Positions 9,785-19,033 of a DNA stretch of 64,000 nt are shown here, piece after piece (positions within the stretch are counted from its first letter, which is position 1; every line of letters begins with the position of its first letter). The stretch is from contig JADJMO010000007.1 in assembly GCA_016709545.1 (NCBI GenBank), positions 335,494 to 399,493 on the forward strand. Reading direction: 5' to 3'. The notes below the pieces were generated by a model that had not been told where the DNA came from, did not search any database, and saw only the letters and a list, made by a program, of their open reading frames with translations. This DNA is from Myxococcales bacterium (GTDB taxonomy: Bacteria; Myxococcota_A; Polyangia; Polyangiales; JADJMO01). The translations under genes were made by a program, and so were the position numbers.

Positions 9785-9856
9785 GGACATGGGTGACGGC
9801 TTGTGCGGACCCATGGGTGACGGCCCGTCCTTCTGTCCAAGGACATGGGTAACGGC
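9785..9856. repeat. Three copies of CATGGGTGACGGC upstream of RayT
   Basis: CATGGGTGACGGC occurs at 9788-9800 and 9812-9824, and as CATGGGTAACGGC at 9844-9856. A perfect inverted repeat, GTCCTT/AAGGAC, lies at 9827-9832 and 9839-9844, with a 6-nt loop, immediately before the third copy. The copies may be REP-type substrates of the adjacent transposase or the remains of another element's terminal repeats. The stretch 9721-9897 contains no gene. Confidence 0.6.
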
Positions 9857-9897
9857 TGCGCAAGAGGCGAAAAGCTGGCCGGGATAACCGAACGAAG

Positions 9898-11263
9898 TCA
9901 CTCCGCGCTCGATGCGACCACGTAGGTGTCACCGGTCGTGCTCGTGATCGTGACGCTGCTGCCCGAAAGCGGCGGGACCCGAACGATGCCCGTGCCTGTC
10001 CAGACGACGGTCACCTCCGCAAGGCCGGCCGCGGCGTCGACCACCGGCGTGCATGCGCGTAGACGCGCCCACGGCAGCACGCCCTCTCGTTGCCCCAGGA
10101 GCGCCCCTCCCGCGGGATCGGCCAGGCGAGCGAACGCCAGCGCGAGGAGCGGCGGCTGTCCGGTCGCGCGCCGAGCGAGGGGCCTCGTCACGCGGGACGG
10201 CCGCCCACGTGGAGCGCGAGCCGCGCCACTCGTGCAGGAACGCGGGGAGGAGCGACATCCCGTAGGATGTGCCGCGAACGGGGGTCGGTCGCCCGCGAGT
10301 TCCGGCCACACCGTGCCGAGCGGTCGTCGGACGGCACGGCACCGATCACGCGCGCGAGCTGCGCCTGGCCTCCACGAGGAACTCGGCCGCGGAGCTCGCG
10401 CGGTGGCTGGCGGCGGCGTGTTGCACGAGGTGCGCCGTCTCGGGGGGGCGAGGGGCAGGAAGGTGTCGCGAGAAAGGGACGCGGTGCGTCCCGGCGGCTT
10501 CGCCGATGGTGCCCAGGATCGTGACGACGTCACCCCGCGGCGTGCAGCCCCACCAGGTGCGGGCAGCGCGGTGAACGCCTGCGGGCTGACCGCCCGCGCC
10601 GTCGTCGAGACGAACACCGTCACGCGGCCGTCCTGGTCCACGTCCGTCGGTGGCCCGAAGGCCGACACGACGCGAGCGGAAACCGACGGTGGCGCGCGCG
10701 TCGAGGCGCGCCCCCGCGCTCGCGAAGCTCGGCTCGCCCCCATCTCGTCGTAGTACGCGAAGTGCGCGCCCACGAACACGAGGTGGCCCTGCACCTTGGT
10801 CCACGTCTTCAGCTTCCGGTCGTGGAGCTCGAAGGTCTTGGTGGTCGACGGGGGCTTGTCCGGGGGACTCGGAGCGTCGAAGGGCCGGCTGTCGATGTCG
10901 CGTCGAGGCAGGGGGCGGAGCGGCACGGCGCGCTTCGAGAGGGGCGTGCGACGGATCGTGACGCTCGCGGTGGCGGCCGGCCTTACGAAGAGAAGCGCCG
11001 AGTGGAGGACGCGCGATCCGGCCTGCCACGAAGTCGCTCGACCCGATCCAGCCGATCGTCGGGACCACGACGTGCCCTGTCGCCGGCACCGCGGGAGGGC
11101 CGTGGCAACGCAGCGCAGACGCCGCGGCGACGACCGCGACGGCCCTCCTCACCGCGGAGTCCCGCCGGTCTGCGCCCACCCCGGCGCGTGGACCGCGACA
11201 CACGAGCGAGCGGCCCCCCGCGACGCCGAGGGCGACGCGGGGCAACCAGTCCTTCGTCCTCAC
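9898..11263 (-). pseudogene. Decayed hyicolysin-like (M30-type) metallopeptidase remnant
   Basis: No single frame covers this stretch, but coherent protein fragments appear in three minus-strand frames. One frame has KTFELHDRKLKTWTKVQGHL, FVGAHFAYYDEMG and FGPPTDVDQDGRVTVFVST. Another has PETAHLVQHAAA and AAEFLVEA. A third has SYGMSLLPAFLHEW, and the C-terminal TVVWTGTGIVRVPP returns to the first frame. Their order resembles secreted hyicolysin-type peptidases, in which a DVDGNGKV-like segment precedes the AHExQH zinc helix. Here that helix reads AHLVQH, so the catalytic Glu seems lost. Base use is more random than in the neighbours. Multiple frame breaks plus loss of the active site point to a true pseudogene, unlike the single-indel genes elsewhere. 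The assignment is moderate because the fragments are short. Confidence 0.5.
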
Positions 11264-11273
11264 ACCCGCCCCC

Positions 11274-11780
11274 TCACATCTTCGTCGGGTCGAGCTTGCC
11301 GTCCGGGGTGAGGCCCGCCTTCTTCATGATCTCCTCCTGCGTGCTGCCGAGGGGCACGGGTGGCTTCGCGTCCACGCGGTCGACCACCAGCTTCGTCTCG
11401 GCGCCGGTCGAGTGGATCTCGACGCGCAGCCAGTGGTCGTCCGTGGCGCCCTTCACGAACACCTTCGGGAACACCGTGCCGCCGGGGCCGACCAGCGCCT
11501 CGCCCGCGGTCGCGTTGCGGCGGACGAAGTTGGCGAGCGCCTCCGCGGAGGCGGGCACACTCGCCGTGACGCTCTGGCCGAAGCGGGCGTCGATGCGGGT
11601 GCCGCGCGGCAAGGGCAGGTCGAACGCGCGCTCCACGCCGGGCGCGATCTCCGTCTCGGCGAGGCGGTCGGGGGGAACCTTCGCGTTCGTGCCCCCGACC
11701 TCGCGCTCCGGGGGGCGACGACAACCGACGGTGAGCAACAACAGCCCGGCACACAGGGCGGGCGAGCGAGGCAGGACCAT
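11274..11780 (-). CDS. Small hypothetical lipoprotein downstream of pilY1
   Basis: This 168-residue protein has a lipoprotein signal peptide (lipobox TVGC, lipidated Cys near residue 20), so it should be anchored in the outer or inner membrane. The mature part is beta-rich, with GTRIDARFGQSVTASVP and VFPKVFVKGATDDHWLRVEI, and ends in a short helical segment with STQEEIMKKAGLTPDGK. No known domain is recognised. It begins 25 bp after the pilY1 stop on the same strand, so it may be the last gene of the minor-pilin operon, where a small lipoprotein could assist pilus assembly. That role is only suggested by position. Confidence 0.75.
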   Translation of the reverse strand: MVLPRSPALCAGLLLLTVGCRRPPEREVGGTNAKVPPDRLAETEIAPGVERAFDLPLPRGTRIDARFGQSVTASVPASAEALANFVRRNATAGEALVGPGGTVFPKVFVKGATDDHWLRVEIHSTGAETKLVVDRVDAKPPVPLGSTQEEIMKKAGLTPDGKLDPTKM

Positions 11781-11805
11781 GGCGACCGGCCGAGTGTACG
11801 CCGAT

Positions 11806-14800
11806 CTACTCCACGACGTTGGCCCACGACTCGAGGCGCGCGGTGGGCTGCGGCGGCTTGAGCTTGCGGGTGAACGTGTTGGTCTTCGAGCCCGTGGCCG
11901 CCGTGCCCTTCGGGCCGGTCTGCGCGACGATCTGGAAGTCGCCCTGGTTGATCGACGAGAGCGTCATGTGCGAGCTCGTGTCACCGAAGTACGGGTCGGT
12001 GCCGAGCGCGGTCGACGAGGTGCTCACGCACGAGGGACGCTGGGTGATGCCGGCGCCGAAGACGATCGTGCCCGGGTCGAGCGGGAAGCAGCGGAAGAAG
12101 CTGTCGTACCCGACGCGCGCGTCCTGGTTGTTGTAGACCGGGTGGGTCGGCTCCGGGCAGGGCTTGGCGGCCGCGGTGGTGTCCGCCGTGTCGGCCTTCA
12201 GGAAGCGCGCGAGGGGCACCGGGGTGCCGTCGACGCCGTACTGGCCCGGCTCGGCCTCCACGTAGTCGACGCCGAACAGCGAGCCCTGTCCGTCGAGGCA
12301 GGCCGCACCGCTCGCCACGCCGGGTGAGAAGGTCGAGAAGTAGAGGACGCCGTTGAACAGCGAGAGCGGGCCGGTCGGCGTGATGCCGCTCGGGAAGCGC
12401 AGGTGCCAGTTGACCTTGGTGGTGTACGTGCGGACGCCCGACGAGACGAAGGTGCGCTCGGTGAGCGAGTACACGTGGTTCAGGTTGGTCGCCGAGAAGT
12501 TGTTCTGGTCGCCGGTCGCGTAGTTCACGACCACGTCGCCGAACCGGTCGACGCTCACCACCGGCAGCGTGGAGACGGGGCCCCACTTGGCCTGGTCGGC
12601 GTTGGCCGCGTCGCCCGGGAAGTACGCGTCGTGGAACAGCGAGAACGTCCACTGCTGCGGGTCGGTCGCCGAGAAGTCCGCGCGCCAGAGCCCACCGTCG
12701 ATGTCACCGACGAACGCGCGGGTGGTGACCGCGCCGACGCCGGCCGGATAGAGGGCGACCGCGCCGGTCAGCGGCGAGTCGATCCCCGCGTACGCCGGGG
12801 TGAGGGACGACTGCACGACGTACGCGCGGCCGGCGGCGATGATCTGCGCCGCGGCGCCCGTGGGCTCCGGCGGGCGCGCCGGGATCGAGCCGGTCTTGCC
12901 GAGCGGATCGTTGCGGAACGAGCGCAGGATCTTGCCGTCGTAGAGGCGCACGACGGTGAGGCTGTTGCCCGGGCCGGTCCAGCAGCGGACCTTGTTGCGG
13001 GCCGTCGTGAAGGTGTCGGCGGAGACCGGCGGGGTGTTCCAGCGGTCGCAGAGGCCGGTGTTGAAGATCGTGCCCTCACCACCGGGCAGGATGACGACCG
13101 GCGTCTCCGCGCTGACCGCGCTGTCCTTGTCCGTGTAGTAGACCGTACCGATCGAGGGCTGGCCGGGGTGCTCGCCGAACAGCTCGGCGCCCACGTTGGT
13201 GTTGGTCAGCTGCCACATGAACTGCGGGTTCACCGGGTCGGTCACGTCGAGCGCGTAGAACCCGTGGCCGGTGCTGAGCGCGGACACCATCACCGTGCGC
13301 CAGTTGGCGACGCCGCCGCGCGCGTTGGCCTTGGTGCGGCCCCAGAGGGTCGAGCCAGTGCCGAAGGCGACGTCCTTCACGATCGAGGGCGCGTCGTTGA
13401 GGAGCGCGTGGGCCCCGCCGTACTGCTTGCCGATGTGGGGCAGGATCGCGGGGGGAAGGAACGACCAGAGCTCGAAGCTGGTGTCGGCGTCCGTGGTGAC
13501 GTTCGACTTGAAGGCGTGCAGCAGGCCGTCGTGGGTCGAGACCAGCATGAATGGCTGGCGGGTGGCCCAGGTGGCGCGGAACGCCGTGTACGACTCGTCG
13601 CGGATCAGCGCCGAGGGCGGGCTCACCGAGGTCGGGGTCGCGTGGTAGATGTCGCCGAGCTCGTTGCCCACGCGGTCGAGCCAGGTGGACTTGGGCTGCG
13701 GCAGGCCGAGCGCGAAGTTCAGGTACTTCTGCTTGCACTCGTCGGGCAGCGCGGTGTCCGAGCAGCTCGTCGAGGTGAGGCCGAGCGCCGCGAACGGCAC
13801 CGCCGACACGAACGACGAGTCGGCCGCGCTGATCAGGCTCCCGGTACGCAGCGCCACGCCGTCGAGGTCGGACACCGTGAGCCGCGGCCGCAGCGAGTCG
13901 CCCGACGGGGTGACCGGCGACGCCGTCTGCCCGTTCCAGGTGAAGAACTTTCGCGTGGCCTGCTTGTTCAGGTTGTTCGCGAAGTCGTCGCCCAGCGAGG
14001 CGTCGATCGGCTGCTGCACCGGCGTCATGACGCCGGACACGTTCTGGCAGGTCCAGCGCACGCGCTCGAGGATGCCCTGCCACGGACCGAAGGCGTTCAC
14101 CTTGAACGAGGATCGGAACTCGGACTGGCCGCCCGCGGTGTACGAGGCGCCGGTGAAGACGGGCAGCGTACGGGACGTGGAGACCGACGCGGTCGCGTCC
14201 GCCATCGCCTTCATCAGCGCCGCGCGCAGCGTGTCGGCGTCGCTCGCGAACACGGCGCGGTTCGACCCGCCGTTGTAGGCGATCTCGTGCAGGCTGCAGC
14301 ACGGCTTCTTCGGGTCGGTGTCTGCCATCGTGCTGCAGACGCCCGAGGCCGGATCGACGGTGGAGCAGTCCACGGGCGTGCCCGCGTCGTCGGAGATGGA
14401 GAAGCCGACGACGAACGTGGTCACCGGCTTCTTCCCGGTCGGCGGGTGCGAAAGATCCCACGCCACGTCCTGGGCGCGCTTGGACGGGCAGCAGCCGCTC
14501 GAACCCGTGGTCGCGCACGCCGGGTAGACGGAAGCCGCCTTCGGATCGGAGCTGTTCTCGCAGGCCTTGCGCAGGTCGGAGTTCGGGAAGCCGTCGGTGA
14601 TCAGGATGATGAACGTGCCGCGGCAGTCGTTGTTCGGATCGGCGGTCGGGCCCTGCGGGTCGTTCCACAGGTACTCCTTGGCGTCGGCGAGCATCGGGCC
14701 GATCGGCGTCGCGCCGAACGGGCGCAGCGCCATCATCGCGTAGCGGATGCGGTCGTTGACCGAGCGCAAGGCCGTGGTGGTGTCGGTCGCGGCGAACGGC

Positions 14801-15627
14801 ACGAGCGGCCCTTCCCACGGAGGGGCCGAAGGGTTGCGCGCGCCGAGCTCGAACTCGTGCGTGGTCAGTGACACCGGGTCGATGGCGCAGCCGAGCGGCC
14901 AGCCGTAGGCCGGCGTGGAGCCGGTGCCCGTCGCCCACCCCGGGAAGTAGCTCCACTGCCCGTTCATGCCGGCGATGGCGTTGTGCGTGGTGCCGGTCCA
15001 GCCGGTGTCCTTGGCCGTCGCGCTGTCGAACGTCATGAGCGCGAAGCGCGCCTGATCGCGGAACGTGTCGAGCAGGCCGAGGCCGTCGGTCTTGAAGTCG
15101 GTGGCGAGGCAGGTGCCCGGCGCACCGAGGGTCGTCCCCGCGAGCTTGCGGAAGCCGAAGTCCGTGACGCCCCAGGTGTTCCAGTCGTCGGGCCAGCTCT
15201 TGGTGGTGAGGAGCGTGGGCGCGCCGATCGTGCAGCCGTTGGAGATCGGGCGGTAGTGCTGGAGGTAGTAGTCCTTGTCGTACGGCGCGGTGCCGCCGAG
15301 CCCGTACTCGTTGATGAAGTCGGTCGAGTTCCGGGCGACGCCGAGCATCTGGTAGCCCTGGATCGAGCCACCGAGCACCTCGAGGGCCTGGATCCAGCGG
15401 TTCTTCTCGGTCGAGAGGCTCCCGGCCGCCACCGCGGGCAGCGAAGCGTTCGGGTTGCGCTCCATCGAGCCCGACGTGTCGAGCAGGATGAGGACGTTGG
15501 GCAGCGGCGGGGTGACGTCGGACTGCGCGCGCGCGGTTCCGGTCGCCGTGGCGAGCGCGGCGACGGTCGCCGCGCCGAGGAGGCCCTTCAGGAGGTGGCG
15601 ACCGTGCGTCGTGGTGAAGTTCTTCAT
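11806..15627 (-). CDS. pilY1: PilY1-like type IV pilus tip adhesin
   Basis: PilY1 sits at the tip of the type IV pilus, primes pilus assembly together with minor pilins, and acts as adhesin and mechanosensor. The 1273-residue product has a signal peptide (residues 1-35), an N-terminal VWA domain whose MIDAS motif is LLDTSGSM (about residues 47-54), many Cys residues, and a C-terminal beta-propeller with typical PilY1 signatures such as FYALDVTDPVNPQFMWQ and AFVGDIDGGLWRADFS. The ATG is preferred over a GTG 12 nt upstream that overlaps the pilX stop. The gene follows pilX by 8 bp. Myxococcus xanthus has several PilY1/minor-pilin clusters; this appears to be one such set. Confidence 0.9.
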   Translation of the reverse strand: MKNFTTTHGRHLLKGLLGAATVAALATATGTARAQSDVTPPLPNVLILLDTSGSMERNPNASLPAVAAGSLSTEKNRWIQALEVLGGSIQGYQMLGVARNSTDFINEYGLGGTAPYDKDYYLQHYRPISNGCTIGAPTLLTTKSWPDDWNTWGVTDFGFRKLAGTTLGAPGTCLATDFKTDGLGLLDTFRDQARFALMTFDSATAKDTGWTGTTHNAIAGMNGQWSYFPGWATGTGSTPAYGWPLGCAIDPVSLTTHEFELGARNPSAPPWEGPLVPFAATDTTTALRSVNDRIRYAMMALRPFGATPIGPMLADAKEYLWNDPQGPTADPNNDCRGTFIILITDGFPNSDLRKACENSSDPKAASVYPACATTGSSGCCPSKRAQDVAWDLSHPPTGKKPVTTFVVGFSISDDAGTPVDCSTVDPASGVCSTMADTDPKKPCCSLHEIAYNGGSNRAVFASDADTLRAALMKAMADATASVSTSRTLPVFTGASYTAGGQSEFRSSFKVNAFGPWQGILERVRWTCQNVSGVMTPVQQPIDASLGDDFANNLNKQATRKFFTWNGQTASPVTPSGDSLRPRLTVSDLDGVALRTGSLISAADSSFVSAVPFAALGLTSTSCSDTALPDECKQKYLNFALGLPQPKSTWLDRVGNELGDIYHATPTSVSPPSALIRDESYTAFRATWATRQPFMLVSTHDGLLHAFKSNVTTDADTSFELWSFLPPAILPHIGKQYGGAHALLNDAPSIVKDVAFGTGSTLWGRTKANARGGVANWRTVMVSALSTGHGFYALDVTDPVNPQFMWQLTNTNVGAELFGEHPGQPSIGTVYYTDKDSAVSAETPVVILPGGEGTIFNTGLCDRWNTPPVSADTFTTARNKVRCWTGPGNSLTVVRLYDGKILRSFRNDPLGKTGSIPARPPEPTGAAAQIIAAGRAYVVQSSLTPAYAGIDSPLTGAVALYPAGVGAVTTRAFVGDIDGGLWRADFSATDPQQWTFSLFHDAYFPGDAANADQAKWGPVSTLPVVSVDRFGDVVVNYATGDQNNFSATNLNHVYSLTERTFVSSGVRTYTTKVNWHLRFPSGITPTGPLSLFNGVLYFSTFSPGVASGAACLDGQGSLFGVDYVEAEPGQYGVDGTPVPLARFLKADTADTTAAAKPCPEPTHPVYNNQDARVGYDSFFRCFPLDPGTIVFGAGITQRPSCVSTSSTALGTDPYFGDTSSHMTLSSINQGDFQIVAQTGPKGTAATGSKTNTFTRKLKPPQPTARLESWANVVE

Positions 15628-15635
15628 GGCGACGC

Positions 15636-16324
15636 TCACTTGGTGATGGGGCCGACGACGACGTGGCCGCGACCGGTGACGAACAGCGCGTTGAGGCCCT
15701 CACCGAGGGACCAGTCGACGGTGCCGTTCAGGTTGTCGTCCCGGAACACGACGCCCGTGGACGTGACGGCGAAGTCGACGAAGTCGACCCCGACCGCCGC
15801 GTTGGTGTCGTCCTGGAAGCCGGGGACCAGGCGGGTGACCTTGTAGGCGTCGGTGATCCGGCCACGAAGCCGCCACCGGTGCTGGTGATGCCGAACGTGC
15901 CCGGCGTGCCGCTGGCCGGGATCGCCGGCACGATCAGCTTCTCGCTGGTCATGCCGAGGCGGTTCTCCACGTCCTTCGGATACACGTGGTAGCAAGGCGC
16001 CGGGGTCATCGCGAGGCCCTTGTTGGCCTTGCAGGCCTCGCTGCCGGTGAGGACCATCTTGAGGTAGTCGCGCGGTGACGTGGCCACCTCTTGCGCGACC
16101 GCGTAGGCGCCGAACCCGGAGAGCTCGATGGCCGCGTTGCGCTGCCGATCGTAGCCGGCCGACTGCACGTCGAAGTGGGCGTTGCTGACGGCGAAGGTGC
16201 CCAGCGCCGACAGGATCATCAGCACCATCATGACGACGAACATCGTCGCGCCACGCTCACGCGCGCGACGACGCTTCGCCCGCCCGTTCTGGGCCAACCG
16301 GGGCCGGGAGATGCGGTTCACCAT
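15636..16324 (-). CDS. pilX: PilX-like minor pilin, one apparent 1-nt deletion
   Basis: PilX-type minor pilins form part of the pilus-initiating tip complex under PilY1. The product starts MVNRISRPRLAQ and has a basic leader, then a hydrophobic segment RGATMFVVMMVLMILSALGTFAVSNAHFD without the usual FTLIE, as in PilX proteins. The first 155 residues and the C-terminal 75 residues (from ITDAYKVTRLVPGFQDD to the end) are in different frames. Restoring one G in the GG run (C on the plus strand near 15858) joins them into 229 residues. The start overlaps the end of pilW (ATGGTGA). The position between pilW and pilY1 supports the identity. I take the break as a likely sequence error. Confidence 0.75.
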
Positions 16325-17581
16325 CGGACACCCTGCTGGTTGACGAGCGAGACCTCGCCCATGACGCTGCGCGCGCGAGTACTGGTTGGTGCCGAGCTTG
16401 TAGCGGAGGAGGCCGATGCCGCCGTCGTCGATCGGCACCGAGCGGTCGTAGTCGCGGGTGCGGACCGTCAGGCGATAGCGCACCGATCGGATGCGCTGCG
16501 GTCGGATGGACGGGCCACCCGTCATCGTATCGCCGCCGTAGACGGAGTTGTTGGGGTCGCCGAACTCGTACGAGAGCAGGTTGGGTGGGGTCTGCACCGT
16601 GGCCGACTGGGGCACCGAGGTGTCGACGGTGAAGGCGAATCCGAGATCGACCGCATACTCGGCGACGATCTCCTCGGTGCCGTCGATGGGCAGGCCGTTC
16701 TGATCGAGCTCGCGGCGCACGAGGTCGTACTTGTTGGCCTCGCCGACGCTCGCGTCGCTGTAGGCCCACTTGAACAGCGTGTTCGCGGACAGCGAGTACA
16801 CTCCGTACTCCACCGTGGAGACGGGGTTCACCTCGTAGCCCATGCCGATGCCCTGGACGCCACACCGCTTGTCGGAGAGGCCCGCGCGGTTCGCGACCGC
16901 GGGCGCGGCGGTGGTCGTGATGACGGGCCGCCCGCCCGCCGCGATGCTGGAAGCCTGCACGAGCAGGTACTGAGAGCAGCCGAGGTCGTTGCGCAGGCGG
17001 ATCATGCGGCCCGGGGCGAACACCGCCTGCATCACGTTGGTCGCGCTGCCCGTCTCGCCGACGGTGAGCAGGCGCGCGGTCGAGCCGACGATGACCTGGA
17101 GCGTGATGTCCGAGCCGCCACCGCTGGCCGAGGGCTCGATCGCCGCCACTTGGTAGGAGTCGGTGGTGGAGTAGTTGCCCTGCAACACGATGCGGTCCGG
17201 GTAGAGGCCCTGGGCGGCGCTGAGCGGCGCGTCGAGCGCGGCCGTCGCGGCGGTCCCCTGCTTGTAGTGGATCGACTGGATCCGCGCGGTGAAGCCCATG
17301 GAGCCCACCGGCACCACGTTGGGGTCGAGCCGATAGTTCGGGGTCGACATGAACCCGGCGCGTTCGATGTCGCCGCGCAGCCGGTCGACGCCGAGTCGCA
17401 GGTTGCCCTGCGACGTGGCGAGGCGCCCCTCCGTCGCGAACACGCGCGTCGCGCCGCGGCTCACGAGGAACGCCGCGAAGATCACGAACAAGCCGGCGAC
17501 GCTGGCCACGAGCAGCTCGAGGAGCGTGAAGCCCTCGGCGCCCCGACGTGCGCTACGACGAGCGATCGGAGAAGGGCTCAT
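16318..17581 (-). CDS. pilW: PilW-like minor pilin, apparent 2-nt deletion near the 3' end
   Basis: PilW is a large minor pilin of the priming complex. The product shows a prepilin leader ending in Gly, followed by FTLLELLVASVAGLFVIFAA, with cleavage expected before the Phe and the conserved Glu at +5. A long beta-rich C-terminal domain follows, with GFMSTPNYRLDPN and RPQRIRSVRYRLTVRTRDYD. Near the end, the frame breaks in a CG dinucleotide run (16369-16378). With two bases restored the protein continues to VMGEVSLVNQQGVRW and stops at TGA, overlapping the pilX start, for 421 residues. The start overlaps the pilV stop (ATGA). Operon order and overlaps make the gene assignment firm; the indel is probably a sequence error. 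Confidence 0.82.
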
Positions 17582-18216
17582 GTGTCGGGCCTCTGGATCG
17601 CCGCGGCGGCGTACACCCAGTGGAAGTTGAGCTGGTCGAGGCCGATGGTGGTCTCGGTGCCGCGCGGGGACATGCAGAGCCCGGTCGCGGTCATGCCGTA
17701 GGTGCCGTACTTGACCGCGTCGGCGAGCGTGCGCTTCTTGAAGAAGACGCGGACCTCGGCGCGGATGAGGCTGTCCGTGTAGATCGTGCGCAGCTTCATG
17801 TGGGTGCAGTAGACGACGTTGTTCAGCTGGCCCGCGCCGTCGGAGAGCAGCACGTCGTTGCCGCTGAGATCGAACGCCGGTGAGGCGAGGCCCTCGAGCG
17901 AGCTCGCGTTGGGGCGGATCCAGACGTTGGAGGCGGAGCTCACCTCGAACAGCCACGCGGTCTTGGTCAGATCGGAGGCGCTGGCCCCCGTCGCCATCGT
18001 CCAGCGGTTCGCGTCGCGCCGCAGGCGCTGCAGCCAGGTGCGCGCCGCCGCGTTGGCGACGGTGAACTGCTGCGCGGACTTGTTCGACGAGATCGTCGTG
18101 GCCTGCAGCGCCACCACGCCGAGGAGGCCGATGGTGAGCACGGTCAGGGCCATCATCACCTCGATGAGGGTGAAGCCCCGCGAAGCCCTGGAGGCCCGGG
18201 AGAAACGGTGGGCCAT
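17578..18216 (-). CDS. pilV: PilV-like minor pilin
   Basis: This 212-residue type IV pilus minor pilin carries the prepilin signature SRGFTLIEVMMALTVLTIGLLGVVALQ: a basic leader of about 14 residues, cleavage after Gly, N-methylated Phe and the conserved Glu5. PilD-type prepilin peptidase would process it and it would act in the tip complex. The remainder is a globular head with several Cys residues. The start overlaps the fimU stop (TGATG) and its end overlaps the pilW start, so translation of these genes is coupled. The intact frame and family-typical length contrast with its two disrupted neighbours. Confidence 0.88.
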   Translation of the reverse strand: MAHRFSRASRASRGFTLIEVMMALTVLTIGLLGVVALQATTISSNKSAQQFTVANAAARTWLQRLRRDANRWTMATGASASDLTKTAWLFEVSSASNVWIRPNASSLEGLASPAFDLSGNDVLLSDGAGQLNNVVYCTHMKLRTIYTDSLIRAEVRVFFKKRTLADAVKYGTYGMTATGLCMSPRGTETTIGLDQLNFHWVYAAAAIQRPDT

Positions 18217-18860
18217 CAGCTCGCCTCCACCTGCGGGATGCCCGCCGGGGTCACGCGCACGACGCGCTGGATGCCGACCGGAGCTCCCGAGCCGTTGAGG
18301 CGCTGGATCAGGTAGCGGCCCGTGTCCGAGCCGAGCGGGCGCACCCAGGTGCCCGTGCTGTTCCACCAGGAGTTGCCGCCCGCGGTGATGCAGTAGTCGC
18401 GCGCGGCGGGGGTGGTGCCGTAGGCGTCGGAGATCGCGGTGACGCGGATGTTCTTGCCGACCCAGTCCGACACCGTGTCGTTGGTCTTGCCGGTCCCGAA
18501 GTCGATCGACGCGAGGGCGAGGGAGTCGGCCGTGGTCCAGGACATCGCCGTGCAGCCCGGCGTCGGACCGCCCGTGAGGCTCACCGCCGCGCGCAGCTCG
18601 AAGCGCAGGCCGCCGGCGCCGTTGGTGACGCGGACCACGTGCGCGCCACCCGTCGCCAGGGCGCGGTTGCGCGCGATGCGGAACATGCCGGAGATCTCGT
18701 CCGCGGCGCGCATGTTGTGGCGATCCTCGAGCACCCCGCCGAGGGTCGGGCCCGCGAGCACGAGGAACATGCCGATCATCACGATGACGGCCATGAGCTC
18801 GATGAGGGTCACCCCGCGCTGGCGGCCAGCAGGTCGAGACGGGTGGCGGACGGATCGCAT
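18216..18860 (-). CDS. fimU: FimU/GspH-type pseudopilin
   Basis: First gene of the minor-pilin operon, 214 residues. The N-terminus has a 16-residue basic leader, then GVTLIELMAVIVMIGMFLVLAGPTL, a class III prepilin signal with the Glu at +5. Mature residues include RAADEISGMFRIARNRALATG, the GspH/FimT-type amphipathic helix. The order fimU-pilV-pilW-pilX-pilY1 is the same as in Pseudomonas aeruginosa, where these proteins form the priming complex of the pilus. ATG is the only start that keeps a basic leader. A sigma-54-like element lies about 16 bp upstream. Confidence 0.87.
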   Translation of the reverse strand: MRSVRHPSRPAGRQRGVTLIELMAVIVMIGMFLVLAGPTLGGVLEDRHNMRAADEISGMFRIARNRALATGGAHVVRVTNGAGGLRFELRAAVSLTGGPTPGCTAMSWTTADSLALASIDFGTGKTNDTVSDWVGKNIRVTAISDAYGTTPAARDYCITAGGNSWWNSTGTWVRPLGSDTGRYLIQRLNGSGAPVGIQRVVRVTPAGIPQVEAS

Positions 18861-18875
18861 GGCGAGGACACGGGT

Positions 18876-18891
18876 AGCAAGCCATGTGCCG
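18876..18891 (-). promoter_or_regulatory. Candidate sigma-54 (-24/-12) promoter of the minor-pilin operon
   Basis: Read on the minus strand the sequence is CGGCACATGGCTTGCT. It has GG, ten bases, then GC, and matches the YTGGCACG-N4-TTGCW consensus at all but two positions. Pilin genes in Pseudomonas and Myxococcus are controlled by sigma-54 and PilR, which fits. The predicted transcript start is only about 5 nt before the fimU ATG, an oddly short leader, so the call is tentative. The rest of the 173-bp gap to the next gene shows nothing I recognise. Confidence 0.4.
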
Positions 18892-19033
18892 TCCCTGGCA
18901 CCCTCGGTGGGGGCTCGATTCCCGACGCTTCGTGAAGCCCCCCCCTCTCCCCTGGGAAGCCTTTGCGACGCTATGCAGAAAGTTCAGACCCCCCCACGCT
19001 GACCCCACGCCCTCCCTCGTGTAAGGAGCGGCC

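Noticed and set aside
15636..17581. Programmed frameshifting in pilW and pilX.
   Set aside because: The breaks lack slippery heptamers and share the homopolymer/dinucleotide pattern of five other genes with no functional link, so sequence error is the simpler explanation.
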